Shown in pieces: positions 35,301 through 46,443 of a stretch of DNA of 64,000 nucleotides (position 1 is its first letter; every line of letters begins with the position of its first letter). Source of the stretch: Chamaecrista fasciculata (lineage: Eukaryota > Streptophyta > Magnoliopsida > Fabales > Fabaceae). The notes under the pieces are model-generated. The model had not been told where the DNA came from, did no database searches, and was given only the letters and a program-made list of their open reading frames with translations. The translations under genes were made by a program, and so were the position numbers. The stretch lies in NCBI GenBank assembly GCA_003254925.1, contig QANZ01015704.1, forward strand, positions 45,714 through 109,713, given 5' to 3'.

Positions 35301-37342
35301 GAGCTAACCACTAGACCAACCAAGCTTGGTTTCTCATAACTGTTTTAGTTGCACTTTTGGTCCCATATTTTTTGGTCAGATTGCAAAATTGGTCTCATAT
35401 CTTTGCAAAAAATCTCATTGCCAGTGCCAGCTGAGCCAAAGATATAAGATTAATTCTGCACCTAACCCAAAGATATGAGACCAATTCTGTAACCTGACAT
35501 AAATATATGAAACAAAAAATGCAACAATAGAAGTTATGTGACAAAATTGAGACGTGAGTAAAAGTTATGGAACCAAAAATACACTTTGGCTTTAATAAAA
35601 TATATAAAGATCTCACACATATATATATAGAAGGGACTTTAAAATTATATTATAGAGTAATTCTTAATTTATTATATTATAAAATAATAAAATTTTTAAT
35701 AAAAATGATTTTCTTCTAAAAGTTTATAATTAACTTTTTTAATAATTTAATACAATATAAATTTATGATTCAAGATTATGGACGATAAAAGAAGAAAATG
35801 GAGGAATATAATGGAACACTTATATATGAATAGTTAGCAATATAATAGAGATTTGTGATTCATGAAAGTGGGTTCTTAAAACATACGGTGTAAATTATAA
35901 TTTTTTTTATATTTATTTATAATATATTTATTCTATACTATAGTTTTACATGATCGATTACTAAAAGATTTTTCAAACATATATAGCAGTGTGTGTATAT
36001 ATATATACTAGGGGCTTTGCGTGCCCTAACGGGCACGCAAATATGTATGTAGAATAAATAAGGGACTAAATTGTTAAGGGACTAAATTGTTAACTTAGTA
36101 AAGAAAGAGAGACCAAATAGTAAATTTTCTCTTATTTTTAATTTCATAGACTATAGTTTTAAACATGGACGACCAGAAAGGGGTGGAGCCATATAATATA
36201 AGATATATTAATTTATATGTATGTATTTATTCACCTAATATTATGGGAAATTCTTCATGTGGTTGTGGGAATGGATATGTAGTTCCTGGTATTGGCTTAA
36301 TAATAATGGCACCATGAACCGTGGCTCGATTATAATGATTATGAGCATGCCACCAAAGAGTGCCTTCTTCTTCAGAAAATATGACCTTTTGACTAAAATT
36401 GTGACCAGGTTTAATGGGACATTGTGTTATGAATTCAGGACCATCTGACCATGGATATCTTGGTTGATTCACTCCATGCCTGCAAATTAATTACAACTTT
36501 TAATTGACAAACAGATAGTCATTTTGATCCTCAAACTTTTACATTTATTCTGTTTTGGTTCTCTAAATGTGGTTTTATCTTGTTTTTATCATTATTTCAA
36601 ACCTAGATAGGTATGATGAATCATTTCTCTTTCATATGTGTCATAATAAGTTATTTGACATAGAGAGAAAGAAAAAATTTCACTTATTAAAAGAAAAAAC
36701 AATCACGAATTTATCTCTAATTCAGTAATTTGTGACTAAAAATGTAAAATCAACCGCAAATTTTCTCTCTCTCTCTTTGTCAACTCACTTATTAACATCT
36801 AAAAGATAAATGATTTATCTCAATTATATGTTAAGGTTAGAAATAACGACAGAAATCAAATGAAATTATATTTTGAGGACCAAATCAGAACAAATTTGAA
36901 AGTTTGTTCATCAAAACGAAACAAAAAATAGTTTGAAGACGACCAAAATGAAACATACTCCATAGTTTAAGGACCAAAATGAGGTTTTCACCATTAATTA
37001 CTTACCAGTGGATGGTGATGCTGGCATTGGCTTTGTTGTAGACATCAACAATGATGGTTTCTCCTTTTGTAGCATACAACGTTGGCCCTGGAAATTCTCC
37101 ATTCACTGTCAATATGTTCTTCGTGCTGCATAGTCGTGTGTAAGATGCCTCTTTCACCTACATTTAATTTCAAATATTTCAATATTCACTCCAACATATA
37201 TATATATATATATATATATATCCTCAACATAATTTATTAGGTTCAAAAAAATAAAACAAACCTCAAAAGTGTAATGCCTGCGTGCATGGCAAACGAGGAG
37301 GTTGCTGAGCAACAAAACTACTAATATCAAAAAGTTTTTCAT
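32369..37342 (-). CDS. Laccase A (multicopper oxidase), six exons
   Basis: Minus-strand exons 37262-37342, 37006-37157, 36235-36479, 34801-34929, 33541-34497 and 32369-32499 join in frame to 564 residues. A hydrophobic signal peptide ([20 protein letters not shown]) targets the apoplast. Copper ligands are visible: IHWHG (H77, H79), WWHAH (H122, H124), HPTHLHG (H465, H468, H470) and [12 protein letters not shown] (H527-C528-H529, H533, axial M538). The exon lengths 152, 245, 129, about 960 and 131 are the classical plant laccase pattern. Plant laccases oxidise phenolics and monolignols with O2 in the cell wall; the sequence looks closest to the LAC14/15-like group, a judgement from memory of the family. 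Oddly, HAH is followed by N-H where B, C and the family have S-D. A TATA-like ttataaat lies 62 bp upstream. Introns hold a SINE and several MITEs. Confidence 0.95.
32790..33260. repeat. 'ggtccctgaa' type inverted repeat in laccase A intron 5
   Basis: Repeated aaattcagggaccaaa and agtccttgaattatt blocks in opposing orientation, the same family as 44930-45345 and 54806-55117. The ends are worn. Confidence 0.6.
34560..34797. repeat. Composite MITE remnants in laccase A intron 4
   Basis: The first half (to about 34668) is a worn gagtaaattaacaatttgat MITE, matched by a shorter remnant in intron 4 of laccase B (39970-40035). The second half (gtgggaccaaaaatataaca onward) is nearly identical to 53903-54005 in intron 4 of laccase C. 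Confidence 0.65.
35207..35330 (-). mobile_element. tRNA-derived SINE in laccase A intron 3
   Basis: On the minus strand ggttggtctagtggttagct (A box) is followed by gtgttcgattcccgc (B box), then an unrelated tail ccaattggccagcgacaaac. The B-box match is good. It is in the same orientation as the laccase. It lies within a fold-back repeat of the 'tgcacttttggtc' family (about 35165-35590). Confidence 0.75.
36512..36993. repeat. Inverted repeat in laccase A intron 2
   Basis: cattttgatcctcaaactttt at the left is mirrored by gtttaaggaccaaaatgag at the right, around a gttattt...aataacg core. Related sequence is nested in 45590-46180. Confidence 0.65.
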
Positions 37343-37403
37343 GGTAACCAATAATAAATTAAACCTTTGATATATCCCTCTCTGCTATATTATTTGCTGA
37401 ATG

Positions 37404-37411
37404 TTATAAAT
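37404..37411 (-). promoter_or_regulatory. Putative TATA box of laccase A
   Basis: ttataaat on the plus strand (ATTTATAA in gene sense), 62 bp before the ATG, within a block gctgaatgttataaataata shared with laccase B at the same place. Confidence 0.55.
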
Positions 37412-37733
37412 AATATTTGCTCAAGAATGGCTTTGATAGATGGTATACATGTTGGGGCTACAAGAGAAATAAGAAAATAATAGATCAAGAAACAAAATGT
37501 TAGTAAAGGAAAACTGCGTGGTTAATGAGAAAAAACATTGAGAAGCAAATAATGACATGCCGTTGGAAAAAGTTGAAGGCATATTATGATAACTTAATGA
37601 GAGAAAACGTTAAGAAGCAAATAATGACATTTAAGATCCAAATAAAAGTGTTTAATGGAACAAATATACGTTTGAGATCAATGAAATTCAAAAAGCAACG
37701 TAAACGAGATTTGTTATTCATTATTTATAATAG

Positions 37734-37870
37734 GGTAAATTGTAATTTGGTACCCTGTAGTTAGGGGCGGTTCCCCTTTGGTACCCTGAAAGAAAAATTT
37801 TTGCATTGTGGTACCCCGTGGTTTGCTCTGTTAGCAATTTGGTCCCCTGAGATTTTTTTCTGTTAGGATT
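37734..37870. repeat. One-armed 'gggtaaatt' repeat fragment
   Basis: tagggtaaattgtaatttgg followed by further 'tttggtaccctg' units; only the left arm is recognisable. Lies between laccase A and laccase B. Confidence 0.55.
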
Positions 37871-38284
37871 TAACGGCAAATGTACGTTAAAATGTCAAAA
37901 ATCTCCCAAAAAGTCTTCTCTTATGCATTTAAGTCCTTTCCCTTTACTAAAAGCATCAAAACATAAAGAATTAATTATAAAAAGGTCTTTAGAATTCTAA
38001 TATTATAGAATTTTCTCAATTCCACCTCTTTTTCATCATTTAAATTCATTTTAGTCTCAACTCCACCATCTCTTTCTACAAGTCCGTTGTATTTCGGCAT
38101 CAAAAGATCCATCGATATTTCTTAGCTTCATCAGTTGATGATTATATATTTTATTTTGAATATAATATAATCAGAATATAATGTGTAACAAAATAATACA
38201 ACAATATAAATATATAAATATATATATTCAAGAAAAAAATTTTATTTGTTGTGTGGTAATTAATTATTAACTCCATCCTTCAAA

Positions 38285-41200
38285 TCAACATTTGGGAAAG
38301 TCTTCTGGTGGTGGCAGCATTTGCTCATCTGGATTTTTACCATTTTTGGTAATAAAAGTCATAGCCATTCCCCATGTCACGTGACGCTCTAAATGGCAAT
38401 GCATAAACCATACACCTACATAAATACATATCCAAATAAAACAAAATCAATGTCTATTATATAAATATATCCATTTATAAAACCTGAAACTAACTTAATT
38501 AGCTCAAATTATGTATATACATAGTTATATATTAGTCACTTTGCATATTTTAAAAGTATATATTAATATTAATTTAAAATCTAAAATTATAAAATGTTTA
38601 ACATTATTCAAAACAATTAAATTCATATTAAAATAATATAACATAAACAATGAGAAATTGTTTAAGAGTAAACTAACAATTCATTCATTGAAAGATCATC
38701 GAGATGACAACTCAGTCCACGAAATATTAAAATACACAATTTAGTCTTTGAAATATTAAAACAATATACACTTTAATCATTGAGAGATTGAAATAGTATA
38801 CTATTTAATCCATGAAAAGGATTAACAAATATATAATTTTGATTTTTTAGTAACTGAACCGTGTATTTTAATCTTTCAGGGATTGAGTTGTTAGCTCGAT
38901 AATCTTTCAAGAACCAAATTGTTAATTTTTCTTTTCACTAAATAAGATATGTACCTGGATTTTTGGCGGTGAATCTTATAGTGACCCAACTATTCTTGGG
39001 CACAACAACTGTGTTTTGATAAGGAGGATCTACAAGATTATACTTCAAAGGATCTTTATCTTTGTTAAAATTCCCAAATCCCCATCCCACCACATAGAAA
39101 CTATGTCCATGCAAATGAATAGGATGATCAGCTCCAAAAAGCAAGTTTGTCCCTTGAATTACAAGCTCCACATTAGACCCATACTCAAGCACTATCACTT
39201 CTGTTGCTACTGAAGGAGTCAACAACGTTGAAGACAAACCTTGCACACCCGTAAAATTAAACCACAAAGGTGGCACATGTGGAAACTTTGTCCCAAACAC
39301 GCCCTTAACATTCTCATAATAAGCCTCCAATATATTAGTAGTATTAGGCAAATGGTAGCTTATATTGTTCACACTAGCCGACAAGCGATCTCCATTGAGC
39401 CCCACACACGTGGACCCATTTTCGTTATTACATGGCAATGTGTTAACAGAGACAGTGTAAAAGAGGCTCGTGCTTATGTTTAACGGCACGTGAGTAGGGT
39501 GGTTTTTATCTCCTAGGCTTCTGAATTGACTAATGAGGTTAGTAGAGGCAATGGTGTCGTTGACTTCTGGAAGGGAAGGGAAGGAAGGAGAGGATGATGA
39601 CGTGGCAAGGATGTAGTGGTCTTTGTATTGAAGGATGGCAGTGGTGGTATTAGGGTTAAATGGATTAAGATCTGTGGTATAAACTTTGGCAGCCATATAG
39701 TATTGGCCTAGTGGTTGGTTTGCTTTGAGTAATACGTCGATGGTTTGACCAGGTCCAAGGGTGATGTGGTCAACGTTGATTGGCTTGATGTAGCTTCCAT
39801 CAGATCCCACCACTGTGAGGTTGTGATTTGCAACGCCGAAGAACATAATGTTCTCTAACACTGCGTTGATGATTCGGAGAAGGTAGATTTTGCCATGTTC
39901 GATTTTAAATGTTGTTGTTTCTGTATGTGATTGATTAATGTAGTCAAGTTAGTATTGTGTAATTTATATATAGATTCCTTGAAAGATTATGGAATTAATA
40001 ATTCAGGAAATGTGTTGTCAGCTCCATAATCTTGAAATATAAGTTACCGTTTTTGGAGCATGAAGCAAGATCTCCAGGTTGGCCATTGATGGTGAATGCA
40101 TCAGAGAGGACCGGGTCTCCTCCATTTGTAAGAAAATCATTGTATACTTGATCAATCTCTTGCTTCCACCACTCTCCTATATAATTAGTTCTACCAAAAT
40201 GTATAAAGATAAAATATACATGGTAAAAGTGTACTTTGGTCCTATAATTTTTTATCAGGTCTGAATTTGGTTCTATAAATTTTTTTCGTTGCATTTTTTG
40301 TCTCATATATTTTGCTTAGGTTGCATATTTGGTCCCGTATCATTTTTGATTACGTTGCAGAATTGATCTCATATTTTTACAAAAAATTTCACTGTCATTT
40401 TCATCAGACTCAAAGATAAGGAACTACGTATTCTACATTTGACCCAAATGTATGAGATTAATTATACAACTTGACCTAAAGATATGAGACTAAAAGTGCG
40501 TTTTGGCCAATATATATATATATGTGTATATGTATTTACCTAATATTATGGGAAATTCTTCATGTGGTTGTGGGAATGGATATGTAGTTCCTGGTATTGG
40601 CTTAATGATAATGGCACCATGAACCGTGGCTCGATTATAATCACTATGAGCATGCCACCAAAGTGTGCCTTCTTCTTCAGAAAATATGACCTTTTGGCTA
40701 AACTTGTGACCAGGTTTAATGGGACACTGTGTGATGAATTCAGGACCATCTGACCATGGATATCTTGGTTGGTTCACTCCATGCCTGCAAATCAATTACA
40801 ATTTTTTATTAACATTATAAATTAATGGGTAAATTACATTTTGGTACCGTGAATTATGGACCAGTTACATTTTGATATCATGTTCTTTCAAAAGTGACAT
40901 TTTAGTATATTGTTCTATTCGTCATTAACACTTTGGAACTAAAAACTCTTTTTATTACTTTTTTATAGAAAAAAGCGCTTGCAGCTCACGTGCATGGTAA
41001 AAAATACGAAATTCATCATCCTAAACTTAGATTTCACAATTCAGCCTAAAAAACATGAAATCCTCTGCCTTCATTAAGTACATACTGAATCGTATTTTTT
41101 TAGGCTAAATCGTGAAACCTGTGTTTATGAAGATAGATTTTGTATTTTTTGACCATGCACGTGCTTTTTTTCGACAAGAGGTAATAGAAAAAAAAAGTTT

Positions 41201-41713
41201 TGGATACCAAAGTGTCAACATCGAATAGAACAAGGTAACAAAATGTCACCTTTGAAAGAATGGGGTACCGAAGTGAAATCGGTTCATACTTTAGAGTACC
41301 AAAGTGTATTTTACTCTGAATTAATTAAAAACAAATAGAGAAGAGAAGAAAAGTGTATGTGCTAATTAATTAATTAATTACCAGTGGATGGTGATGCTGT
41401 CATTGGCTCTGTTATAGACATCAACAATGATAGTTTCTCCTTTTGTAGCATACAACGTTGGTCCTGGAAATTCTCCATTCACTGTTAATATCTTCTTCGT
41501 ACTGCAAAGTCGTGTGTACGTAGCCTCTTTCACCTACATTTAATTTCAAATATTTCAAGATTCACTCCAACACACACACACATATATATAACCTAAACAT
41601 AATTTATTAGGTTCAAAAAAAATAAAACAAACCTCAAAAGTGTAATGCCTGTGTGCATGGCAAACGAGGATGTTGCTGAGCAACAAAACTACTAATATCA
41701 AAAAGTTTTTCAT
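38285..41713 (-). CDS. Laccase B (multicopper oxidase), six exons
   Basis: Exons 41633-41713, 41382-41533, 40540-40784, 40048-40176, 38955-39920 and 38285-38415 join in frame to 567 residues. A signal peptide very close to that of laccase A ([20 protein letters not shown]) is followed by all copper motifs: [29 protein letters not shown] and [12 protein letters not shown] with an axial Met. All splice junctions follow GT-AG, with exon lengths 81, 152, 245, 129, 966 and 131. Several Asn-X-Ser/Thr sites suggest N-glycosylation, as in other secreted laccases. Predicted role: oxidation of phenolics in the apoplast. Intron 2 carries a 490-bp inverted-repeat element and intron 5 a gagtaaact MITE. 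The 1.3-kb upstream sequence is homologous to that of laccase C but contains an extra insertion 244 bp before the ATG. Confidence 0.95.
38666..38935. mobile_element. gagtaaact-family MITE in laccase B intron 5
   Basis: gagtaaactaacaattcatt at the left and ...aaccaaattgttaattt at the right, with inner 'tttcagggattga' fold-back blocks. The right end is worn and no target duplication is seen. Confidence 0.6.
40229..40512. repeat. 'tgcacttttggtc' inverted repeat in laccase B intron 3
   Basis: Left arm aagtgtactttggtcctata, right arm gagactaaaagtgcgttttg. Same family as 35165-35590, 49403-49805, 53680-53985 and 56340-56740. Confidence 0.6.
40827..41316. mobile_element. Diverged 'gggtaaattac' MITE in laccase B intron 2
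   Basis: 490 bp, gggtaaattacattttggta to accaaagtgtattttactc. The 9-bp flanks taaattaat (40818-40826) and tgaattaat (41317-41325) differ at one base. More diverged than the other copies, so an older insertion. Confidence 0.78.
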
Positions 41714-41785
41714 GGCAGCTCTGAACCAATAATGAAAAAATTAAATCTTAATTTGATCTCTCTCTGCTATATTATTTGCTGAATG

Positions 41786-41793
41786 TTATAAAT
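41786..41793 (-). promoter_or_regulatory. Putative TATA box of laccase B
   Basis: ttataaat, 73 bp upstream of the ATG, in the same sequence block as the laccase A box. Confidence 0.55.
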
Positions 41794-41956
41794 AATATTT
41801 GCTGAAGAAAGGGTTTGATAGATGGTATAGATATATAATGATATCTTCTCTGATTAATTTGATGATTATGATTGCCGTCCATGCTTGTATTTATAGTGAG
41901 GAAGGGCTTTGACATCACTTTAATGACGCGTAAGAAAATTATTCTATTTGATTAGG

Positions 41957-42445
41957 TAAAAGGGTCATTTTAGTCCTAAATGTATGTTCTAATGTTCATT
42001 TTGGTCCTTTATGTTTCAAAATGTTCAAATTAGTCCTAAATTTTGACAAAATGTGTCATTTTGGTCCCAAAATATTGAATTTGGTCATATTTCTTTTGTC
42101 TCTCATTTCAAGTTCAAGGTATTTGTTAAGCTTAACTCGTAGCTTTGAATTCGTCGTATTCGAACTTGAAACGAGAAAAATATGAACAATCTATTTTCGG
42201 GACCGATTTGACCTTGTTTCCTTACGACTCCAACTGATTAGAGAAAGTACTCTTTGAGAACAATACTTAACTCTGAACTCGTCACATTCGAACTTGAAAC
42301 GTGAATAATATGACCTTATTTAATAATTTGGGACCAAAATGAAACATTTTGCTAGCATTTAAAATCAATTTGAACATTTCGAAACATAAAGGATCAAAAT
42401 GAATATTATGGCATACATTTATGACTAAGATGAACCTTTTGACGA
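41957..42445. mobile_element. Inverted-repeat insertion in the laccase B promoter
   Basis: taaaagggtcattttagtcc at the left is mirrored by gactaagatgaaccttttga at the right. The paralogous laccase C upstream region runs straight through (about 55555-55570) without it. Same family as 2709-3960. The target duplication is not clear. Confidence 0.7.
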
Positions 42446-43173
42446 TTTAATTATTATGTATCTGCTCTTCTGCTGGCCTTATCATCATGTATCCTTACGT
42501 ACGTTTTGCCCAAGTCCTACATATGGATTAATTTGCTTCGACGTCTGCTGGCCTCACTATTTTAATTAATTATATATATGTAATAATCAAACTGACTAAT
42601 TAATTGTTTAATCCAAAAAGACAGAGATAAAAACATAGGGAGCCAGGGAAGGAATTATATAGCATAATTTTTTTTTTTTGGCCTGAGAATTATATAGCAT
42701 AATTAGGTACACCATATATACAGCTGTCTCTTTTGAAAGAGTATTACATTCTAAAGACAAAGATAATTTCCATGGGTTAGATTTATTGTTACAATATGCA
42801 TCAATCTCTCAATAGTTTTAATTTAACATTTTTGTGGAAAAGATAAAAGGTAAATGCCTATTAGGTAACTTTAACTCCATTGTAAGTTAACAAGAAATAT
42901 TATTGTCGGAAAAGTCGAAGATTAATTATGAAGACTGAGCCACTAGTTTTGCAGTGCCTTTTTTGAATTATATATTATATATATACACATATATCATGCA
43001 AGTTCAATTTGTGCAATAATTTTATGAGGCAGAACTATCTTTTTAATTTCTAAATTTTATATTAACTTCAAAATTTTATCCATAATATCTTCTTATGGTT
43101 GATTTTATTTCTAATATTTTATATTTTTGTTAAATCAATCTTTTGTTCTTATTTTAATTAACTAAATATTAAC

Positions 43174-43827
43174 TAGAGCCGTCAAAACGGTTCCAACCCG
43201 CGGGTTGGACCCGTTTAACCCGCACAAATGGTGAGTCGGGTTGAAGTAGTCTTAGCTGACTAACAATTTTAACTCGCGTGAGCTGGTTCACCTGGCCTCC
43301 GAGCTATGGTGAGCTAACCCGGTGAGTTGGTGAGTTAGCTCTCCAACCCACCATAGAAAAAAATTATAAAATAAACATAATAAATTTACTTACTCACACT
43401 CACTCAATTTCATATTTCACACTCATTTTTTATAACTTTCAATTATAAAATTCAATTCATTATTACTTATTTACTTATTACTTTAATAGTATCACATTCT
43501 GAATTCACAAATCACAATCATCAGTATATATATATGTTGTTTTATAATGTATTATGTACAAATTATAATAGTTTTATAATATATAAATTATAATGTATTA
43601 TGTACAAAAAAAATGACAGGTTGCAAAAATAAAATATACTTTGAAGTATGATGCAAAAAAAAAAATTAGTGGATTACGTGAGCCAACCCGGCTCACCAAG
43701 CTGGTGAGCCGGGTTGGCGAAATCCTGACTCACCACATATTCTAGCCCGGGTGAGCCAACCCGTATAACCCGCAACCCGTGGTGGGCCAACCTGTGTGAG
43801 CTGGGTTGGCCCACTTTAAAGGCTCTA
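43174..43827. mobile_element. hAT-like MITE
   Basis: Ends tagagccgtcaaaacggttc and ...actttaaaggctcta form a TIR. Inner blocks such as aacccgcgggttgg and gctgggttggcccac fold back. The 8-bp flanks atattaac (43166-43173) and atactaac (43828-43835) differ at one base; 8 bp is the hAT target length. No coding frame. Confidence 0.82.
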
Positions 43828-43944
43828 ATACTAACGATAGAGTTTATGTGGCTAATGATATATAATGTAAAACTAATAGAAAAAAAAACTAAATTCTAAC
43901 TCAGATTGTAAAATAAGATGAAGTCTGTCNAATTAATCAAAAAT

Positions 43945-44003
43945 ATATGTTCAAATAATAACACATAAATAAAATGATTGGCCCTAGGGCACAATCTCCA
44001 TCA
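43945..44003 (-). repeat. LTR fragment related to the solo LTR at 11280-13321
   Basis: aaaatgattggccctagggc acaatctcca repeats the last part of the solo LTR exactly, with weaker similarity just before it. Confidence 0.6.
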
Positions 44004-44141
44004 CATGTAACCATATTCATTAATTCATACCATAAATAAGAATAATTGTGTCCTGTACTACCAAATTTTTATTCTGTATAATAAAAGACAAATCTTCTGT
44101 GAGCTTTCAAGTTTTAAGCAGATGGTTTTGTACTACGAAAA

Positions 44142-44324
44142 GGGAGGGAGTAGATCTGTTCAATTATAAGAGTGATAAAGTATGGTGAAGTATGAATCTC
44201 AACCATCCATTCTTTCATCCATTCCTTCCATCATCATTAGGAACTCAACTAGAAATAGAATGAATGGTTGAGATTCATACTTCATCATACTTTATCACTC
44301 TCATAATTGAGCAGATCCACTCCC
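44142..44324. mobile_element. Short inverted-repeat MITE (183 bp)
   Basis: gggagggagtagatctgttc at the left and ...gagcagatccactccc at the right, with long matching arms (agagtgataaagtatg and catactttatcactct). Flanked by gaaaa at 44137-44141 and 44325-44329. Confidence 0.75.
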
Positions 44325-44929
44325 GAAAAGGGAATGAGAAAACTCTCTGGGTATTTCACATGAAGTTTGCAACTTGCAAGTTAATTAAATATTTAAATCT
44401 GTGGGAAAGAACACATGAAGAACTTTTTCTTACTTTTTCCATTCTTTTTTACTATTTTTCTTTGAGAACACGTTTTGAATATTTTGTTTGTCAATTTAAA
44501 AATAGAAAAATGGAATAAGAATTTAGAAGAGAAAAAGAGGAAAAAAAACAAAGGAAAAGTGGGGCGCAAGTTGGCAACAAGTGAGCCCCATATTTAATTT
44601 TTGGTTGTATTGAAGCTTTAAACACATCATTGCCCAACACAACTCTAAGAAGCACCCACCAAACTTGAAAATAGAATTTACAAAGTCAAATGATGAGTTG
44701 TCCATCACTACATTATTCATGCTATGTATTACAAATTAACAAAAAATTATTTATTTTTCAATATATTGTTTTTTATTAAACTTTTTATTTTTGAGAAGAT
44801 TATTATATCTAGATTACTTAAGTTCAGCATAATTATATCTTTTTGATTTATTTTATATAAAAAATTATGCTCAATTTCCTTTAGAGTTTAGATCTATTTT
44901 TTCTTTAAAATGATTGTTTTTTAGAAAAT

Positions 44930-45345
44930 TTACTATTTGGTCCCTGAATTTATATTGAGTCAACTAATTAGTCCCTGGATAATCAAAATATACTATTCAG
45001 TCCCTGAATTATTGCAATTGTCATTGATTTTCTCACTGGGTCAAATTCAGGGATCAAAAAGTACAAATTTAGCTCAAATTTAGGGACCAAATAGTATTAA
45101 TTTAGTACAAATTCATGGACCAAAAATTATAAAATTAATTCAAATTCAGGAACCAAATAATATTAATCTAGTAAAAATTTAGGGACCAAAAAATATAAAA
45201 TTAGTTCAAATTCAAGGACCAAATCGTCCTATGGATTGAATAGTTGATAGTTGAAATATTTCAGGGATCAAATCGTGTATTTCAATTATTCAAGGATTGA
45301 TTAGTTGACTTGGTGTAAATTTAAGAACCAAATAATAAGTTTCTC
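44930..45345. repeat. 'ggtccctgaa' inverted repeat
   Basis: ttactatttggtccctgaat at the left and aagaaccaaataataagttt at the right, with many inner aaattcagggaccaaa blocks. The short frames at 44264-44720 to its left show no protein features. Confidence 0.65.
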
Positions 45346-45414
45346 TTGTTTTCATACATTTTATATCTTTTTAACATAAAATTATAGCATTATATATCAT
45401 ATACAAATATATAT

Positions 45415-46443
45415 GGGTAAACTACAAATTAGGTACCTGTGCTTAGGCTGAATCTCACATCACTGTCGTTTGGTTTAAAAAATCTCACTTTGGGTACATG
45501 AGGCATGCGTCATTTAGCAATTAGGGTACCTGTGGTTTTGTTACATCAATTTTAACAAAAAATGCAGACGTGGAACTCACGTGACTCAATGAAAAATCAA
45601 ATTTTGGTTCACGAACTATGGTATAAGTTTCATTTTGGTCGTGAAACTATTTTTTATTTCATTTTGATCCTCAAACTTTCATATTTATTCTGTTTTTTGT
45701 CCCAAAAATGTTATTTCATATGGTTTACGCTGTTTATTTATACCTAAATAATTAAGATGAATAATTTCTCTCTCAAATATAGGAGTGATCACGGGCTGGG
45801 TCAGGCTGTACTTGGGCTATCAGGTCCGACTGAGCCAAACTGAACTACTTTATTTTTAAAAATAAATCATATTTTTTATTTAACCCATTTATTTATTTTA
45901 TGTTTTTTTCACACCTATTGAAATACGTAATAAAAAGTGAGTTGACAAAGAGAGGAAGAGAAATTTTCATTTTTAGATACAAATTGGAGATAAATTTGTG
46001 GTTGATTTTTATCTCTGATTTATTACTAGAATAACGGTGAAAGTTCCAATAAAATCATATTTTGGAGATCAAAACGGAAAAGAAAAATGTGAAAGTTTGA
46101 GGACAAAAATGAAACAAAAAATAGCTTTTATGACCAAAATGAAACTTACCCCATAGTTTGAAAACCAAAAATGAGATTTTAACCTTGGAGTGGAAAGCAA
46201 CGACAAAGATGCAAGAGAAACCAATGGTTAAGATGCAATAGAAATCGACGGCTAAGATACATTGAAAATCGATCGCTAAGATTGCGTCACATCAGCATTT
46301 TCCCTTAAAATTAACGGAACAAAAACACATGTACCCTAATTGCTAAACGACGAATATCTCAGGTACCTAAAGTGAAAATTTTCAAACTACACGACAGTGA
46401 TATGAAATTCGGCCTAACCACAGGTACTTAATTTGTAATTTAC
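45415..46443. mobile_element. Nested inverted-repeat element, about 1.03 kb
   Basis: gggtaaactacaaattaggt at the left is mirrored by acttaatttgtaatttac at the right, and further blocks (cattagcaattagggtacc type) also pair. A second fold-back repeat (45590-46180, 'cattttggtcgtgaaact') sits within it. Confidence 0.7.

Noticed and set aside
35262-35328. Possible tRNA gene
   Set aside because: Has A and B boxes but no acceptor-stem pairing and continues into a SINE tail shared with 27540-27690.
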